Part shown: piece by piece, positions 1-7,746 of the stretch | Layout: the number at the start of each line of letters is the position of its first letter | Position numbering within the stretch: the stretch's first letter is position 1 | NCBI GenBank assembly: GCA_937896305.1 | Contig: CALBND010000145.1 | Coordinates: 1 to 13,959, forward strand | Source: an uncultured Actinomycetes bacterium | GTDB taxonomy: Bacteria > Actinomycetota > Actinomycetes > S36-B12 > UBA5976 | DNA: 13,959 nt | Direction: 5' to 3' | Notes under the pieces: generated by a model | The model's database searches: none | Seen by the model: the letters and a program-made list of their open reading frames with translations, nothing else | Told to the model about the DNA's origin: nothing | Position numbers and translations under genes: made by a program

Positions 1-1376
1 TTGCAATTGTTCTGCAATCAGGCGCTAGTGGAAGAATTCTTGCTGCTAGTTCCACAGTGGCATTAGATGGACCAGGATGGATTTTACAAGGCACAATATT
101 AATTGCTGCCACATTAAGCGCATTTCTATTTGCAGAAAACAGAATTGATCCGCTGGGCGATGCATTTGCGACTCGAGCATCTACATTGCCTGGCGGAGAA
201 GAAGAAAAAAATATGACAAAGCTTGGTTGGACTCAAACTGAGATCTGGCCATTATTCACTTTTTCAATTTCAGGAATGCTTTTATTTGTTACTGCAAATG
301 ATTTACTAGTACTTTTCGTAGCACTGGAAGTTATGAGCTTGCCACTGTACTTATTAGCAGGTTTATCTAGAAGAAGAAGGCTTTTAAGTCAAGAGGCAGC
401 ACTGAAGTATTTTATTTTGGGTGCATTAGCAAGTGCTATTTTATTATTTGGTAGCGCATTAACTTATGCCTACACGGGTTCCTTGGAATTTGGTCAAATA
501 TCAAACGGAATTAGTTCTTCAAACAATTCACCAGGATTGCTCACAGCCGCAATTTCGTTGGTAGCAGTTGGAATGTTATTTAAAGTAGGTGCCGTGCCAT
601 TTCATCAATGGGTGCCAGATGTTTATTCCGGTTCACCAACACCAGTAACTTCATTTATGGCAGGTGCTGTAAAAATTGCAGCTTTTGGCGGATTACTTCG
701 TGTTTTCTATGTTGCATTTGGTTCCCTTGTTTGGGATTGGCGACCACTTATTTGGGTTGTTGCAGGATTAACAATGTTGGTGGGAAGTGTAATTGCACTT
801 TCGCAAACAGACTTTAAGAGAATGCTGGCTTATTCTTCAATTGCTAACGGCGGATTTATTTTAGTTGGGTTTTCTGCAACTAGTAAGCCAGCGATTGCTT
901 CAGTTTTGATTTACTTGATTGCCTACATGTTCTCAACTATTGGCGCATTTGCATTGTTAACAATTATTAGAGAGTCAACAGGAGAGAGCTCAAACTTGGT
1001 TCGCTGGAGAGGTATTGGTAAAAAATCTCCATTGACAGCTGGTTTAATGTCACTATTCATGCTCTCCTTTGCAGGTATTCCATTAACAAGTGGATTTACT
1101 GCAAAGTTTGGAGTCTTTACTGCAGCTATTTCAGGTGGTGCAACACCATTAGTTCTGGTAGGTGTAGTAGCAAGTGTTATTTCGGCGGTCTTTTATGTAA
1201 GGGTGATTATTTTGATGTTCTTTAGTGAACCAATACCCGAAGGCCCATTTGTTGTCGTGCCAAGTTCTTTCACAACTTCAGTTATAGCTATTTGTGCTGG
1301 AGTAACTGTATTGATGGGCTTGGTACCACAAATAATTATTGAATTAATAAGCTCTGCGTCTGTGTTCTTGCGATGA
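1..1376 (+). CDS. nuoN: NADH-quinone oxidoreductase subunit N, 5' end outside the window
   Basis: This is one of the three antiporter-like proton-pumping membrane subunits of respiratory complex I. The frame is open from base 3 to the stop at 1374-1376, so the gene begins upstream; the GTG at 57 is internal, because in-frame sequence before it reads like the usual NuoN N-terminal region. About 457 residues are visible, so roughly 30-70 are missing for a family usually near 480-530. Many hydrophobic segments span the protein. Family signatures are the block with FKVGAVPFHQWVPDVYSG and SPTPVTSFMAGAVKIA (charged lysines in the channel-forming helices) and the later KRMLAYSSIANGGF segment. It is presumably the last gene of a nuo operon, as nuoN usually is. 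Its stop overlaps the next start (ATGA), suggesting coupled translation. Identification is secure. Confidence 0.96.
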   Translation, partial: AIVLQSGASGRILAASSTVALDGPGWILQGTILIAATLSAFLFAENRIDPLGDAFATRASTLPGGEEEKNMTKLGWTQTEIWPLFTFSISGMLLFVTANDLLVLFVALEVMSLPLYLLAGLSRRRRLLSQEAALKYFILGALASAILLFGSALTYAYTGSLEFGQISNGISSSNNSPGLLTAAISLVAVGMLFKVGAVPFHQWVPDVYSGSPTPVTSFMAGAVKIAAFGGLLRVFYVAFGSLVWDWRPLIWVVAGLTMLVGSVIALSQTDFKRMLAYSSIANGGFILVGFSATSKPAIASVLIYLIAYMFSTIGAFALLTIIRESTGESSNLVRWRGIGKKSPLTAGLMSLFMLSFAGIPLTSGFTAKFGVFTAAISGGATPLVLVGVVASVISAVFYVRVIILMFFSEPIPEGPFVVVPSSFTTSVIAICAGVTVLMGLVPQIIIELISSASVFLR

Positions 1377-2362
1377 GTAAAGCAACAGTCCCAGAGTTAC
1401 TAATAGAAGATGAAGCATTAAAGGATTTTCTGGCCTTAGGGATAAAGAGAACTGAAGAATTTCTAGAAATTGAATCCGAATCTAATTACAATCCATTAAC
1501 AGAAATTACACAACATTTATTGCTAGCCGGTGGGAAACGAATAAGACCAGTTTTAGTTTTCCTTGCAAGTCAATTTGGTAAACCAGACATCGATCGTTTA
1601 GCAAAAGTTTCAGCAGCAATTGAATTTATTCACGTAGCAACTCTTTATCATGATGATGTTATGGATGAGGCATCTTTGCGCAGGGGAGTTACATCTGCCA
1701 ATGCAAAATTTGGAAACACAAACGCAATTCTGGCTGGAGATTTTTTATTTTCAAGAGCTTCAGCAATCGCTGCGGAATTAGGCCCGCATGTAGTAACTGT
1801 GTTAGCTGACACGCTTTCAACTCTTTGTGAAGGTCAAATTAGAGAAGCAATTGGAGCAAAAGACACAGATCCAATAGTTCATTACTTAGAAGTCTTAAGA
1901 CAAAAAACTGGATCATTAATTGAATCTGCAGCAGCCCTTGGTGCTTATTTAGCCGGGGTTGATGATTTAGTGAGTGCAGCACTAGCAAATTATGCTAGAA
2001 ACATTGGTTTAGCTTTTCAAATTTCTGATGACATTTTAGATATGAAAGGTGAATCAGTAAATTCTGGAAAAATAATTGGTAAAGATCTACTTGCAGGAGT
2101 TCACACTTTACCGGTTTTATCAGCCTTAGCTGCTGACAAAGCAAATGAATTAGCACCGATGCTGCAAAAAGTTATTTCAGATGAAAAATTAATTCAACCT
2201 ATTATTGAAAAAATTACTCAACTGGGTGGTTTTGATGTTGCTGAACTACATCTTGAAAGTTTGATTGATCAAGCAATGGTCTCCCTTGATTCAGTGCCCA
2301 AGGGATCTGCTCGAGACGCTTTAATTCAATTTGCAGAATGGTTAACAAAAAGAAATAGCTAA
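1373..2362 (+). CDS. Long-chain polyprenyl diphosphate synthase (probable menaquinone side chain)
   Basis: This is a trans-isoprenyl diphosphate synthase of 329 residues that condenses IPP onto an allylic diphosphate. Visible motifs are GKRIRP at 54-59, the first aspartate-rich motif DDVMD at 94-98 within a YHDDVMDEASLRRG stretch, and the second, DDILD, at 219-223 in an ISDDILDMKG context; both bind Mg-diphosphate. The residues before the first motif are small (A89, T90), as in octaprenyl/heptaprenyl synthases rather than short-chain enzymes, so a long product is likely. It overlaps nuoN by 4 nt (ATGA). The pairing of a GrcC/HepT-like synthase with nuoN is common in actinobacteria and suggests it makes the tail of menaquinone, the electron acceptor of complex I. 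Exact chain length cannot be read from sequence. Its stop overlaps that of rarD on the other strand. Confidence 0.93.
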   Translation: MSKATVPELLIEDEALKDFLALGIKRTEEFLEIESESNYNPLTEITQHLLLAGGKRIRPVLVFLASQFGKPDIDRLAKVSAAIEFIHVATLYHDDVMDEASLRRGVTSANAKFGNTNAILAGDFLFSRASAIAAELGPHVVTVLADTLSTLCEGQIREAIGAKDTDPIVHYLEVLRQKTGSLIESAAALGAYLAGVDDLVSAALANYARNIGLAFQISDDILDMKGESVNSGKIIGKDLLAGVHTLPVLSALAADKANELAPMLQKVISDEKLIQPIIEKITQLGGFDVAELHLESLIDQAMVSLDSVPKGSARDALIQFAEWLTKRNS

Positions 2363-3258
2363 TTTGTCTTTCGGTAAGTTTTAATTGCATCAAAACTAAA
2401 GACACTCACTGCCATCCAAACCAGAAAGAATCCAAACCATCTTGCAGTGCTCATTTCTTCATGGAAAATAAAATAACCGATCAAAAATTGTAAAATTGGG
2501 CCTAAAGCTTGCAATAAACCAATTGCGACTAAAGGCACCCTGACTACAGCTGTTCCAAACAAAAGTAGTGGAACCACAGTGGCAATTCCTGCAGTTGTTA
2601 ACCATAATGCATGCGAATATCCATTAGTTGTAAAACTCAATTGGTCATTGGCGTATAAGTAGTAAATAAATATTAAGAAAAATGGAGTCAAAATTAAGGT
2701 TTCAACTGTCAAGCTTGATACTGCATCTACATTTGCTAATTTCTTAACTAATCCATAGAAGCCAAATGAAAAAGCTAAAGTAAGAGCCACAATTGGTGGT
2801 TTGCCCAAACTAAGAGTTAAGAATGTGACTGCAATGAAAGTTAGGGTAATCGCAACTATTTGTAGAGAATTTAATTTTTCTTTAAGGATTATTACGCCTA
2901 AAGCAACAGAAACTAAGGGATTTATAAAATAACCTAAGGAAGTTTCAATAATGTGACCATTATTAACACCCCATATAAAGGCACCCCAATTTATGGTAAC
3001 CAAAATGGCAGCCAAAAAAAGCAGAAGTAATGTTCTTTTGTTTGTAAACGAAGCTTTTACAACAGTCCATTTTTTAGTAAAAAAAGCTATTAGTAACAAT
3101 AATCCCAGTGACCAAACAACACGATGTGCCAATATCTCTGGTGCAGAAGCAGGTTTTAAGAACTGCCAATAAAGAGGAATCACTCCCCACATCAAATAAG
3201 CACCTGCAGCAGAAATTATACCGGTGCTATATGCCGATCTATCTTTAGAATTTTTCAA
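2359..3258 (-). CDS. rarD: RarD-type EamA/DMT-superfamily permease
   Basis: This is a 299-residue integral membrane protein with about ten hydrophobic segments in two EamA halves. The N-terminal block GAYLMWGVIPLYWQFLK followed by PEILAHRVVWS is the RarD signature (compare the AAYFIWG...PADEILTHRVIWS arrangement of E. coli RarD). The substrate is unknown; family members export metabolites or were named for chloramphenicol sensitivity. The start is a TTG directly preceded by an in-frame TAA, and no ATG or GTG lies before residue 23, which is already inside the first membrane segment, so TTG is the only reasonable start. No Shine-Dalgarno sequence is visible before it, and a 9-bp inverted repeat ends at the base next to it. 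The gene converges on the polyprenyl synthase with a 4-nt stop overlap (CTAA). Confidence 0.9.
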   Translation of the reverse strand: MKNSKDRSAYSTGIISAAGAYLMWGVIPLYWQFLKPASAPEILAHRVVWSLGLLLLIAFFTKKWTVVKASFTNKRTLLLLFLAAILVTINWGAFIWGVNNGHIIETSLGYFINPLVSVALGVIILKEKLNSLQIVAITLTFIAVTFLTLSLGKPPIVALTLAFSFGFYGLVKKLANVDAVSSLTVETLILTPFFLIFIYYLYANDQLSFTTNGYSHALWLTTAGIATVVPLLLFGTAVVRVPLVAIGLLQALGPILQFLIGYFIFHEEMSTARWFGFFLVWMAVSVFSFDAIKTYRKTN

Positions 3259-3321
3259 TTAAAACCAAATCTTTTGCTTGAAGGCGTGCAACTCACATCT
3301 TAGGCGCGAGACTGGTTTTAA
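3259..3321 (-). repeat. 9-bp perfect inverted repeat abutting the rarD start
   Basis: TTAAAACCA at 3259-3267 and TGGTTTTAA at 3313-3321 are exact reverse complements separated by 45 nt. On the minus strand the repeat lies in the rarD leader, and its 3' arm ends at the base next to the TTG start codon. If transcribed, the arms could pair and occlude translation initiation. No ligand-binding fold was recognised in the loop, so calling it a riboswitch is not justified. The repeat is directly visible; its function is inference. Confidence 0.4.
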
Positions 3322-3406
3322 GTATGCAGGTCATGAGAGTGTGAGGTGGCGGAAAAGTTAGTTATCCGATAGAAATAAAGTAGTGGCTTATTTATAAGGA
3401 TGGGCA

Positions 3407-4270
3407 ATGCGTAGAACAACCAACACTCTAAAAACAATCTTTCTGCTGGGCACACTGGGTCTTTTTGTAATGGTTATTTCATCTTGGTTTGGTGGATCTT
3501 CTGGTTTATGGTTTGGATTGATTTTCGCTTTAGGCATAAATGGTTTTGCTTACTTTTACTCTGACAAGCTGGCTCTTAAAGCGATGAAGGCTTATCAAGT
3601 GACACCTCAGGATGCACCAGTTTTGTATAAAATTGTTAGCGATCTGGCACTAGAAGCACAACAGCCAATGCCCAAAGTTTATTTGTCGCCCACTGCTTCA
3701 CCAAACGCATTTGCAACAGGACGCAATCCACAAAATTCTGCAGTTTGTGCAACTGAAGGAATCATGAATTTATTAAATGAAAAAGAATTACGTGGAGTTA
3801 TTGGTCATGAACTTTCCCATGTTTACAACAGAGATATTTTGACTGCTTCTGTTGCAGCAACTATGGCAAGTGCCTTGATGTCAATGGTGCAATTTTTTTG
3901 GCTATTTGGGGGACGAAATTCCCAAAGATCAAATCCTTTAGGTGGATTATTTTTGATAATTGTGGCACCGATGGCAGCGACTATGTTGCAATTAGCGATC
4001 GGTCGATCAAGAGAATTTGCTGCAGACGAAGATGGTGCAATCTTGACTAAGGATCCACTTTCCCTAGCTAGTGCCTTAAAGAAAATAGATGCTGGTATTT
4101 CCAATGCTCCGATGAGACCAACATCAAAAATGGAATCAACTTCTTCAATGATGATTGCTCACCCATTTCGAGGAAACGGTATGGCCAAATTATTTTCAAC
4201 TCATCCACCGACCCAAGAAAGAGTTAAACGTTTGGAAGACATCGCACAACAGATGGGCCAGTCTTACTAG
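3407..4270 (+). CDS. htpX: HtpX-family membrane zinc metalloprotease (M48B)
   Basis: This is an integral membrane protease of 287 residues, the usual HtpX length, with a role in membrane-protein quality control under stress. Two N-terminal hydrophobic segments (about 10-27 and 33-51) precede the catalytic HEXXH motif, seen as HELSH at 134-138. Two more hydrophobic stretches follow (about 145-168 and 180-198). The third zinc ligand is E203 in SREFAADEDGA. The segment before the active site (PMPKVYL, SPNAFATGRNP, AVCATEGI) is typical of the family. The ATG has a good ribosome binding site, AAGGA at 3396-3400, six nt upstream. The gene is divergent from rarD across 148 nt, and tRNA-Tyr follows after 40 nt with no clear terminator between. 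No heat-shock operator was recognised upstream. Confidence 0.95.
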   Translation: MRRTTNTLKTIFLLGTLGLFVMVISSWFGGSSGLWFGLIFALGINGFAYFYSDKLALKAMKAYQVTPQDAPVLYKIVSDLALEAQQPMPKVYLSPTASPNAFATGRNPQNSAVCATEGIMNLLNEKELRGVIGHELSHVYNRDILTASVAATMASALMSMVQFFWLFGGRNSQRSNPLGGLFLIIVAPMAATMLQLAIGRSREFAADEDGAILTKDPLSLASALKKIDAGISNAPMRPTSKMESTSSMMIAHPFRGNGMAKLFSTHPPTQERVKRLEDIAQQMGQSY

Positions 4271-4310
4271 AAACTTTTCACATCGTAGAATTACCAAGGC
4301 GCATTAATTA

Positions 4311-4393
4311 GGTAGCTTGCCCGAGCGGCCAAAGGGAGCAGACTGTAAATCTGCCGGTTCACGCCTACAGTGGTTCAAATCCACTAGCTACCA
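4311..4393 (+). tRNA. tRNA-Tyr (anticodon GTA)
   Basis: This is an 83-nt class II tRNA with a long variable arm. The acceptor arms GGTAGCT (4311-4317) and AGCTACC (4386-4392) pair fully, with A4393 as discriminator. The anticodon stem GCAGA/TCTGC (4338-4342, 4350-4354) encloses a loop with GTA at 4345-4347. The T stem AGTGG/CCACT flanks TTCAAAT (4374-4380). The 3' CCA is not encoded. The long variable arm plus GTA matches bacterial tRNA-Tyr. It sits on the same strand just after htpX, so it may be read from the htpX promoter. Confidence 0.97.
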
Positions 4394-4608
4394 CGCTGAA
4401 TAGAATTAAGACTTATCAACAATATTATTTTTTAGAAATTGAATTATATGGTAAAAAAACTAATTATAAATAGAGATTTCGAGATGCAGCAGGAAAACTC
4501 CTTTTTATTTATTTGGACACGTGAAAGTTGTTTTGGGTGAAATTTTTAGCTTAACCCTTGCCAAATATGAGATAACACCCAAGAAGTCCAAAGTATTAGA
4601 TCATGATT

Positions 4609-4625
4609 TACACCTCTAGGGTTTA
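4609..4625 (+). promoter_or_regulatory. Candidate copper-responsive operator upstream of copZA
   Basis: An imperfect palindrome, TACACC-CTCTA-GGGTTTA in outline, has pairing outer blocks TA.ACC and GGT.TA around a short centre. It lies 31 nt before the copZ start and overlaps a possible -10 hexamer (TTTATA, 4622-4627). A C-run/G-run palindrome flanked by A/T is the general shape of operators bound by CsoR-type and CueR-type copper regulators. No regulator gene is present in the window and no convincing -35 was found, so this is a position- and shape-based guess. The rest of the 263-nt spacer from 4394 holds AT-rich sequence and a more distant TTGGGTG/CACCCAA inverted repeat (4533-4539, 4576-4582). 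Confidence 0.28.
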
Positions 4626-4656
4626 TAGCGCAAATTACAAGGAGTAGAGTCGAGTA

Positions 4657-4857
4657 ATGAATCAGACAATAAATGTGGTTGGAATGACCTGCCAACATTG
4701 CGTCAATTCAGTTACTGAGGAATTGTTAAAGATTAATGGAGTTCAAAAAGTAATAGTTGATTTAGACGGTGGAAAAGTTGAAATTTCATCTGATGAAGAA
4801 ATTATTCAAAATAAAATTTCTGAAGCGATCAAAGAAGCCGGATACGATCTTAAATAA
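4657..4857 (+). CDS. copZ: Copper chaperone CopZ (heavy-metal-associated domain)
   Basis: This is a single HMA-domain protein of 66 residues. The Cu(I)-binding motif GMTCQHC lies at 9-15, with C12 and C15 as the metal ligands, and the rest follows the ferredoxin-like fold (a GVQKVIVDLDGGKVEI strand region and a C-terminal IKEAGYDL helix). It is expected to bind Cu(I) in the cytoplasm and deliver it to CopA, encoded 9 nt downstream. An AAGGAG ribosome binding site at 4639-4644 lies 12 nt before the ATG, slightly farther than usual. Length and motif match CopZ closely. Other metals cannot be excluded from an HMA motif alone, but the neighbouring CPC-type ATPase favours copper. Confidence 0.94.
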   Translation: MNQTINVVGMTCQHCVNSVTEELLKINGVQKVIVDLDGGKVEISSDEEIIQNKISEAIKEAGYDLK

Positions 4858-4866
4858 GAGGAAAAG

Positions 4867-7053
4867 TTGAGCCAACAAGTTGAATTAAATGTTGGAGGAA
4901 TGACATGTGCGTCATGTCAAAGACGTGTTGAAAAAGCATTAAATAAAATAGATGGAGTTAGCTCGTCTGTAAACTATGCCACAGGCAGCGCTGTAATAAA
5001 TTCTGAACAACAAATTGATCCAAATATACTTATCCAAGTTATTGAAAAATCTGGCTATACTGCATCTTTAACGAGTCGAGCAAAAGAGCGCTATGGAATC
5101 AAAGAGTTTAAAAATAGATTAATTTTTTCAAGTATTTTTGCAATTCCTTTGATGTTTTTAACGATGATTTCCTCATTGCAATTTGATTATTGGCAATGGA
5201 TAAGTGGTGCGATGGCTACTCCTGTCGTTTTTTGGGCAGCTTGGCCATTCCATAGAGTTGCACTTTTAAATATAAGACATAGAACTGTCACGATGGATTC
5301 CCTGGTGAGTATGGGAGTAGCTGTTTCCTATTTCTGGTCAACTTATGCAATTTTATTTACTCATGCTGGAGATCCTGAAATGCGGATGTCGTCGGCTTTA
5401 ATTGGAAATTCAAGTGAAAATGACGTAGGTATTTATTTTGAAGTGGCAGCGGCTGTGACAACATTAGTAATTTTAGGAAAATATTTAGAGTATCGAGCAA
5501 GAGATAAATCTAAACAAGCATTAGAAAGTTTAGCTTCACTTAATCCTAAAACTGCTATGTTACTTAGAAATAATGAACAAATAAGTATTGCAATCGAAGA
5601 CGTAAAAGTAAATGATTTACTTTATGTTCCAACGGGTGCACAAATACCAGTTGATAGCGTCGTTATTTCTGGACAAGGCCATGTTGATAAATCTCTTATC
5701 ACCGGGGAATCTTTACCGGTCGAAGTAATAACTGGGGATATCTTGATTGGGGCAACTGTTTTATTAGATGGCGCTCTCACGGTTAGGGCAACTGCTGTTG
5801 GTAAGGACACAGTCTTATCAGGAATCTCACGCTTGGTGCATCAAGCGCAAACTGGAAAAGCAGATGTAACAAAGTTAGTAGACAGAGTTTCAGAAATATT
5901 TGTTCCAATTGTTATCGGACTTTCAATTCTTACAGCTCTTTATTGGTATCTAATTCAAAATAATACAACAATTGCTTTAACTTCTGCAATTGCTGTTTTA
6001 GTGATCGCTTGTCCGTGCGCTTTGGGATTAGCAACTCCGACAGCACTTTTAGTTGGAACAGGAAGAGCAGCAAGCTTAGGATTATTAATTAGAGGGCCTC
6101 ATGCACTTGAATCAAGTATAAAAATTGATCGAATCGTGCTTGATAAAACAGGAACGCTAACCGATGGGCATATGAGTGTTTCTGGTTTTGAAAGTAATAT
6201 CAATGAAAATGAATTATGGAAAATTATTGGCGCTTTAGAGTCAACATCACTTCATCCAATTGCCACAAGTTTAAGAAAGCATGTTAGCTCATTGGGTTAC
6301 TCTCAAGAACCAGCTAAAGATGTAAAGAGTATTACCGGGTTGGGGCTCAGCGGAGAAGTTGACGGTATTTCTTATTCACTTGGATCTACTAAGTGGTTAG
6401 GGATTCCCCCAAATGAATTAGGCGAAACCTCTAGAAAATTTTTAGCCCAAGGTGATGTGGTAGTCATTTTAAATCGTTTAACTGAAACTGTTGCCGTTGT
6501 TGGCCTATCTGATCAATTAGCAGATTCAAGTGTTGATGCGGTTAAAAAATTAGTTCAAGTTGGTATTAAACCTATTGTTATTTCAGGAGATCATGAAGTT
6601 TCTGTAAAAAAGGTTTGCGATCAATTAAATATTGTTGAATATTACGCGAATAGTTCACCCGAGTTTAAATTAGAAAAGATCATTGATTTACAAAATCAAG
6701 GCCATTTCGTGGCAATGGTTGGAGATGGAGTAAATGATGCTGCAGCTTTAGCTAAAGCGCATTTGAGTTTAGCGATGGGACAGGGAACAGATGTTGCTGC
6801 AAGCGTCTCAGATATTGTTTTGATGAGATCTTCAATGGCTGCTGCAGTCGACGCTATTGCACTTTCGAGAGCAACCATGAAGACTATAAAAACAAATTTG
6901 TTTTGGGCTTTTGCTTATAACGTTGCCGCTATTCCATTAGCCATGTTTGGATTACTAGGACCTGTAATTGCTTCTGCAGCTATGGCTTTTTCAAGTGTTT
7001 TTGTGGTCACTAACAGTTTGAGACTCAAAAGATTCAATCCGTTAGACAATTAG
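4867..7053 (+). CDS. copA: Cu(I)-exporting P1B-type ATPase CopA
   Basis: This 728-residue membrane ATPase pumps Cu(I) out of the cytoplasm. In order there are one N-terminal HMA domain with GMTCASC (C14, C17); membrane helices around 85-205; the actuator domain with TGES at 279-282; the intramembrane CPC motif at 382-384 in an IACPCALGLATPTA context; the phosphorylated D426 in DKTGTLTDG; the nucleotide-domain HP motif at H463-P464; and the hinge GDGVND at 619-624. The last two helices carry YN (684-685) and MAFSS (706-710), the residues that mark the Cu(I) subgroup P1B-1. The start is TTG, supported by AGAGGA at 4858-4863 and by the HMA domain beginning right after it. The single HMA is complemented by separate CopZ upstream. 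No regulator gene follows; the 86-nt spacer to yajQ has no clear terminator. Confidence 0.96.
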   Translation: MSQQVELNVGGMTCASCQRRVEKALNKIDGVSSSVNYATGSAVINSEQQIDPNILIQVIEKSGYTASLTSRAKERYGIKEFKNRLIFSSIFAIPLMFLTMISSLQFDYWQWISGAMATPVVFWAAWPFHRVALLNIRHRTVTMDSLVSMGVAVSYFWSTYAILFTHAGDPEMRMSSALIGNSSENDVGIYFEVAAAVTTLVILGKYLEYRARDKSKQALESLASLNPKTAMLLRNNEQISIAIEDVKVNDLLYVPTGAQIPVDSVVISGQGHVDKSLITGESLPVEVITGDILIGATVLLDGALTVRATAVGKDTVLSGISRLVHQAQTGKADVTKLVDRVSEIFVPIVIGLSILTALYWYLIQNNTTIALTSAIAVLVIACPCALGLATPTALLVGTGRAASLGLLIRGPHALESSIKIDRIVLDKTGTLTDGHMSVSGFESNINENELWKIIGALESTSLHPIATSLRKHVSSLGYSQEPAKDVKSITGLGLSGEVDGISYSLGSTKWLGIPPNELGETSRKFLAQGDVVVILNRLTETVAVVGLSDQLADSSVDAVKKLVQVGIKPIVISGDHEVSVKKVCDQLNIVEYYANSSPEFKLEKIIDLQNQGHFVAMVGDGVNDAAALAKAHLSLAMGQGTDVAASVSDIVLMRSSMAAAVDAIALSRATMKTIKTNLFWAFAYNVAAIPLAMFGLLGPVIASAAMAFSSVFVVTNSLRLKRFNPLDN

Positions 7054-7139
7054 ATATTAAAATAGTATTAAAAATTTTTGATTTTCTAACTAGTATTTAA
7101 TGGTTTTATGACCCAGTAATTTCAGAGATCTATAATTAA

Positions 7140-7631
7140 TTAACGAAAATTAGTAAACTGTGTTGCAAAATCAAGTTCAGTTTGTTCAACCAAGCGCATA
7201 ACTATTTGCAAATCATCACGTGATTTACTATTTACTCTTAGTGTTTCACCCATTATTTGAGTCTTAATTGTTTTGGGACCTTCATCACGAATTATTTTGG
7301 AAAGTTTCTTGGCATTTTCTTGAGAAATTCCTGAATTAAAATCACCGGTGATTTTATAGATTTTTCCAGAACCTCTTGGGTCACCTGCCTTAAAAGATTT
7401 CAAAGAGATGCCTCTTTTGATCAATTTTTCCTTAAACACATCCAATGCAGCTTTGGCTCGCTCTTCAGTGCTTGACTCAATTTCTACACTTAATTCGTTA
7501 AGCCACTTAATTTCAGTTTCAGTGTTCTTAAAATCAAACCTTTGGGAAAGTTCTTTGCTGGCCTGGTTTAAAGCATTGTCTGCTTCCTGGCGGTCAATTT
7601 TGCTAACGATGTCAAATGAATTTTCAGCCAT
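7140..7631 (-). CDS. yajQ: YajQ-family nucleotide-binding protein (UPF0234)
   Basis: This is a 163-residue cytoplasmic protein with two YajQ-like alpha/beta modules, the length seen across the family. Its N-terminus [12 protein letters not shown], the central LIKRGI, and the C-terminal region with [22 protein letters not shown] and the TQFTNF ending line up with E. coli YajQ ([45 protein letters not shown]). Some members bind cyclic-di-GMP, while others were first described as binding tRNA or nucleotides; which applies here is unknown. The ATG is right by alignment. There is no Shine-Dalgarno sequence, but a -10-like hexamer lies 6 nt upstream, consistent with a leaderless mRNA. The gene stands alone between copA and the tRNA cluster. 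Confidence 0.94.
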   Translation of the reverse strand: MAENSFDIVSKIDRQEADNALNQASKELSQRFDFKNTETEIKWLNELSVEIESSTEERAKAALDVFKEKLIKRGISLKSFKAGDPRGSGKIYKITGDFNSGISQENAKKLSKIIRDEGPKTIKTQIMGETLRVNSKSRDDLQIVMRLVEQTELDFATQFTNFR

Positions 7632-7637
7632 AAAGAA

Positions 7638-7643
7638 AAGTTA
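7638..7643 (-). promoter_or_regulatory. Candidate -10 element for a leaderless yajQ transcript
   Basis: Reading the minus strand, TAACTT (TANNNT pattern) is followed by six bases (TTCTTT) and then the yajQ ATG, so a transcript starting at the usual distance would begin at or next to the start codon. No Shine-Dalgarno sequence is present. Actinobacteria make many leaderless mRNAs of this layout. TANNNT is common by chance in AT-rich DNA, so this remains a candidate. Confidence 0.3.
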
Positions 7644-7724
7644 CACCAAACAAATAAAGAATTGGCAAATAGCCCAACAATATTTTGTTGATTTTGAAAC
7701 GAATCTTTATCTCCCACACATTTC

Positions 7725-7746
7725 GGCTTTAAAATTACCTAAAGCC
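7725..7746. repeat. Perfect 7-bp hairpin in the yajQ/tRNA-Thr spacer
   Basis: GGCTTTA (7725-7731) and TAAAGCC (7740-7746) are exact reverse complements around an 8-nt loop. No T-tract follows on either strand, so it is not a standard intrinsic terminator. It sits in the 215-nt spacer 7632-7846, which also holds a 6-bp hairpin CAACAA/TTGTTG at 7675-7690 and, from 7741 on, sequence visibly richer in GC than the rest. Its function is unknown. Confidence 0.35.

Noticed and set aside
57..59. GTG at 57 as the true start of nuoN
   Set aside because: The frame is open upstream to the window edge and reads like NuoN, and the protein would be too short.
4491..4510. AGGA/TCCT stem followed by a T-rich run, as a terminator after tRNA-Tyr
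   Set aside because: A four-bp stem is too weak and lies almost 100 nt past the tRNA.
4484..4540. 18-codon frame MQQENSFLFIWTRESCFG in the copZ leader
   Set aside because: It has no ribosome binding site and no sign of a leader-peptide attenuation structure; likely chance.
4311..7053. copZ-copA as an island inserted at tRNA-Tyr
   Set aside because: There is no repeat of the tRNA 3' end downstream, no integrase, and base composition resembles the neighbours.
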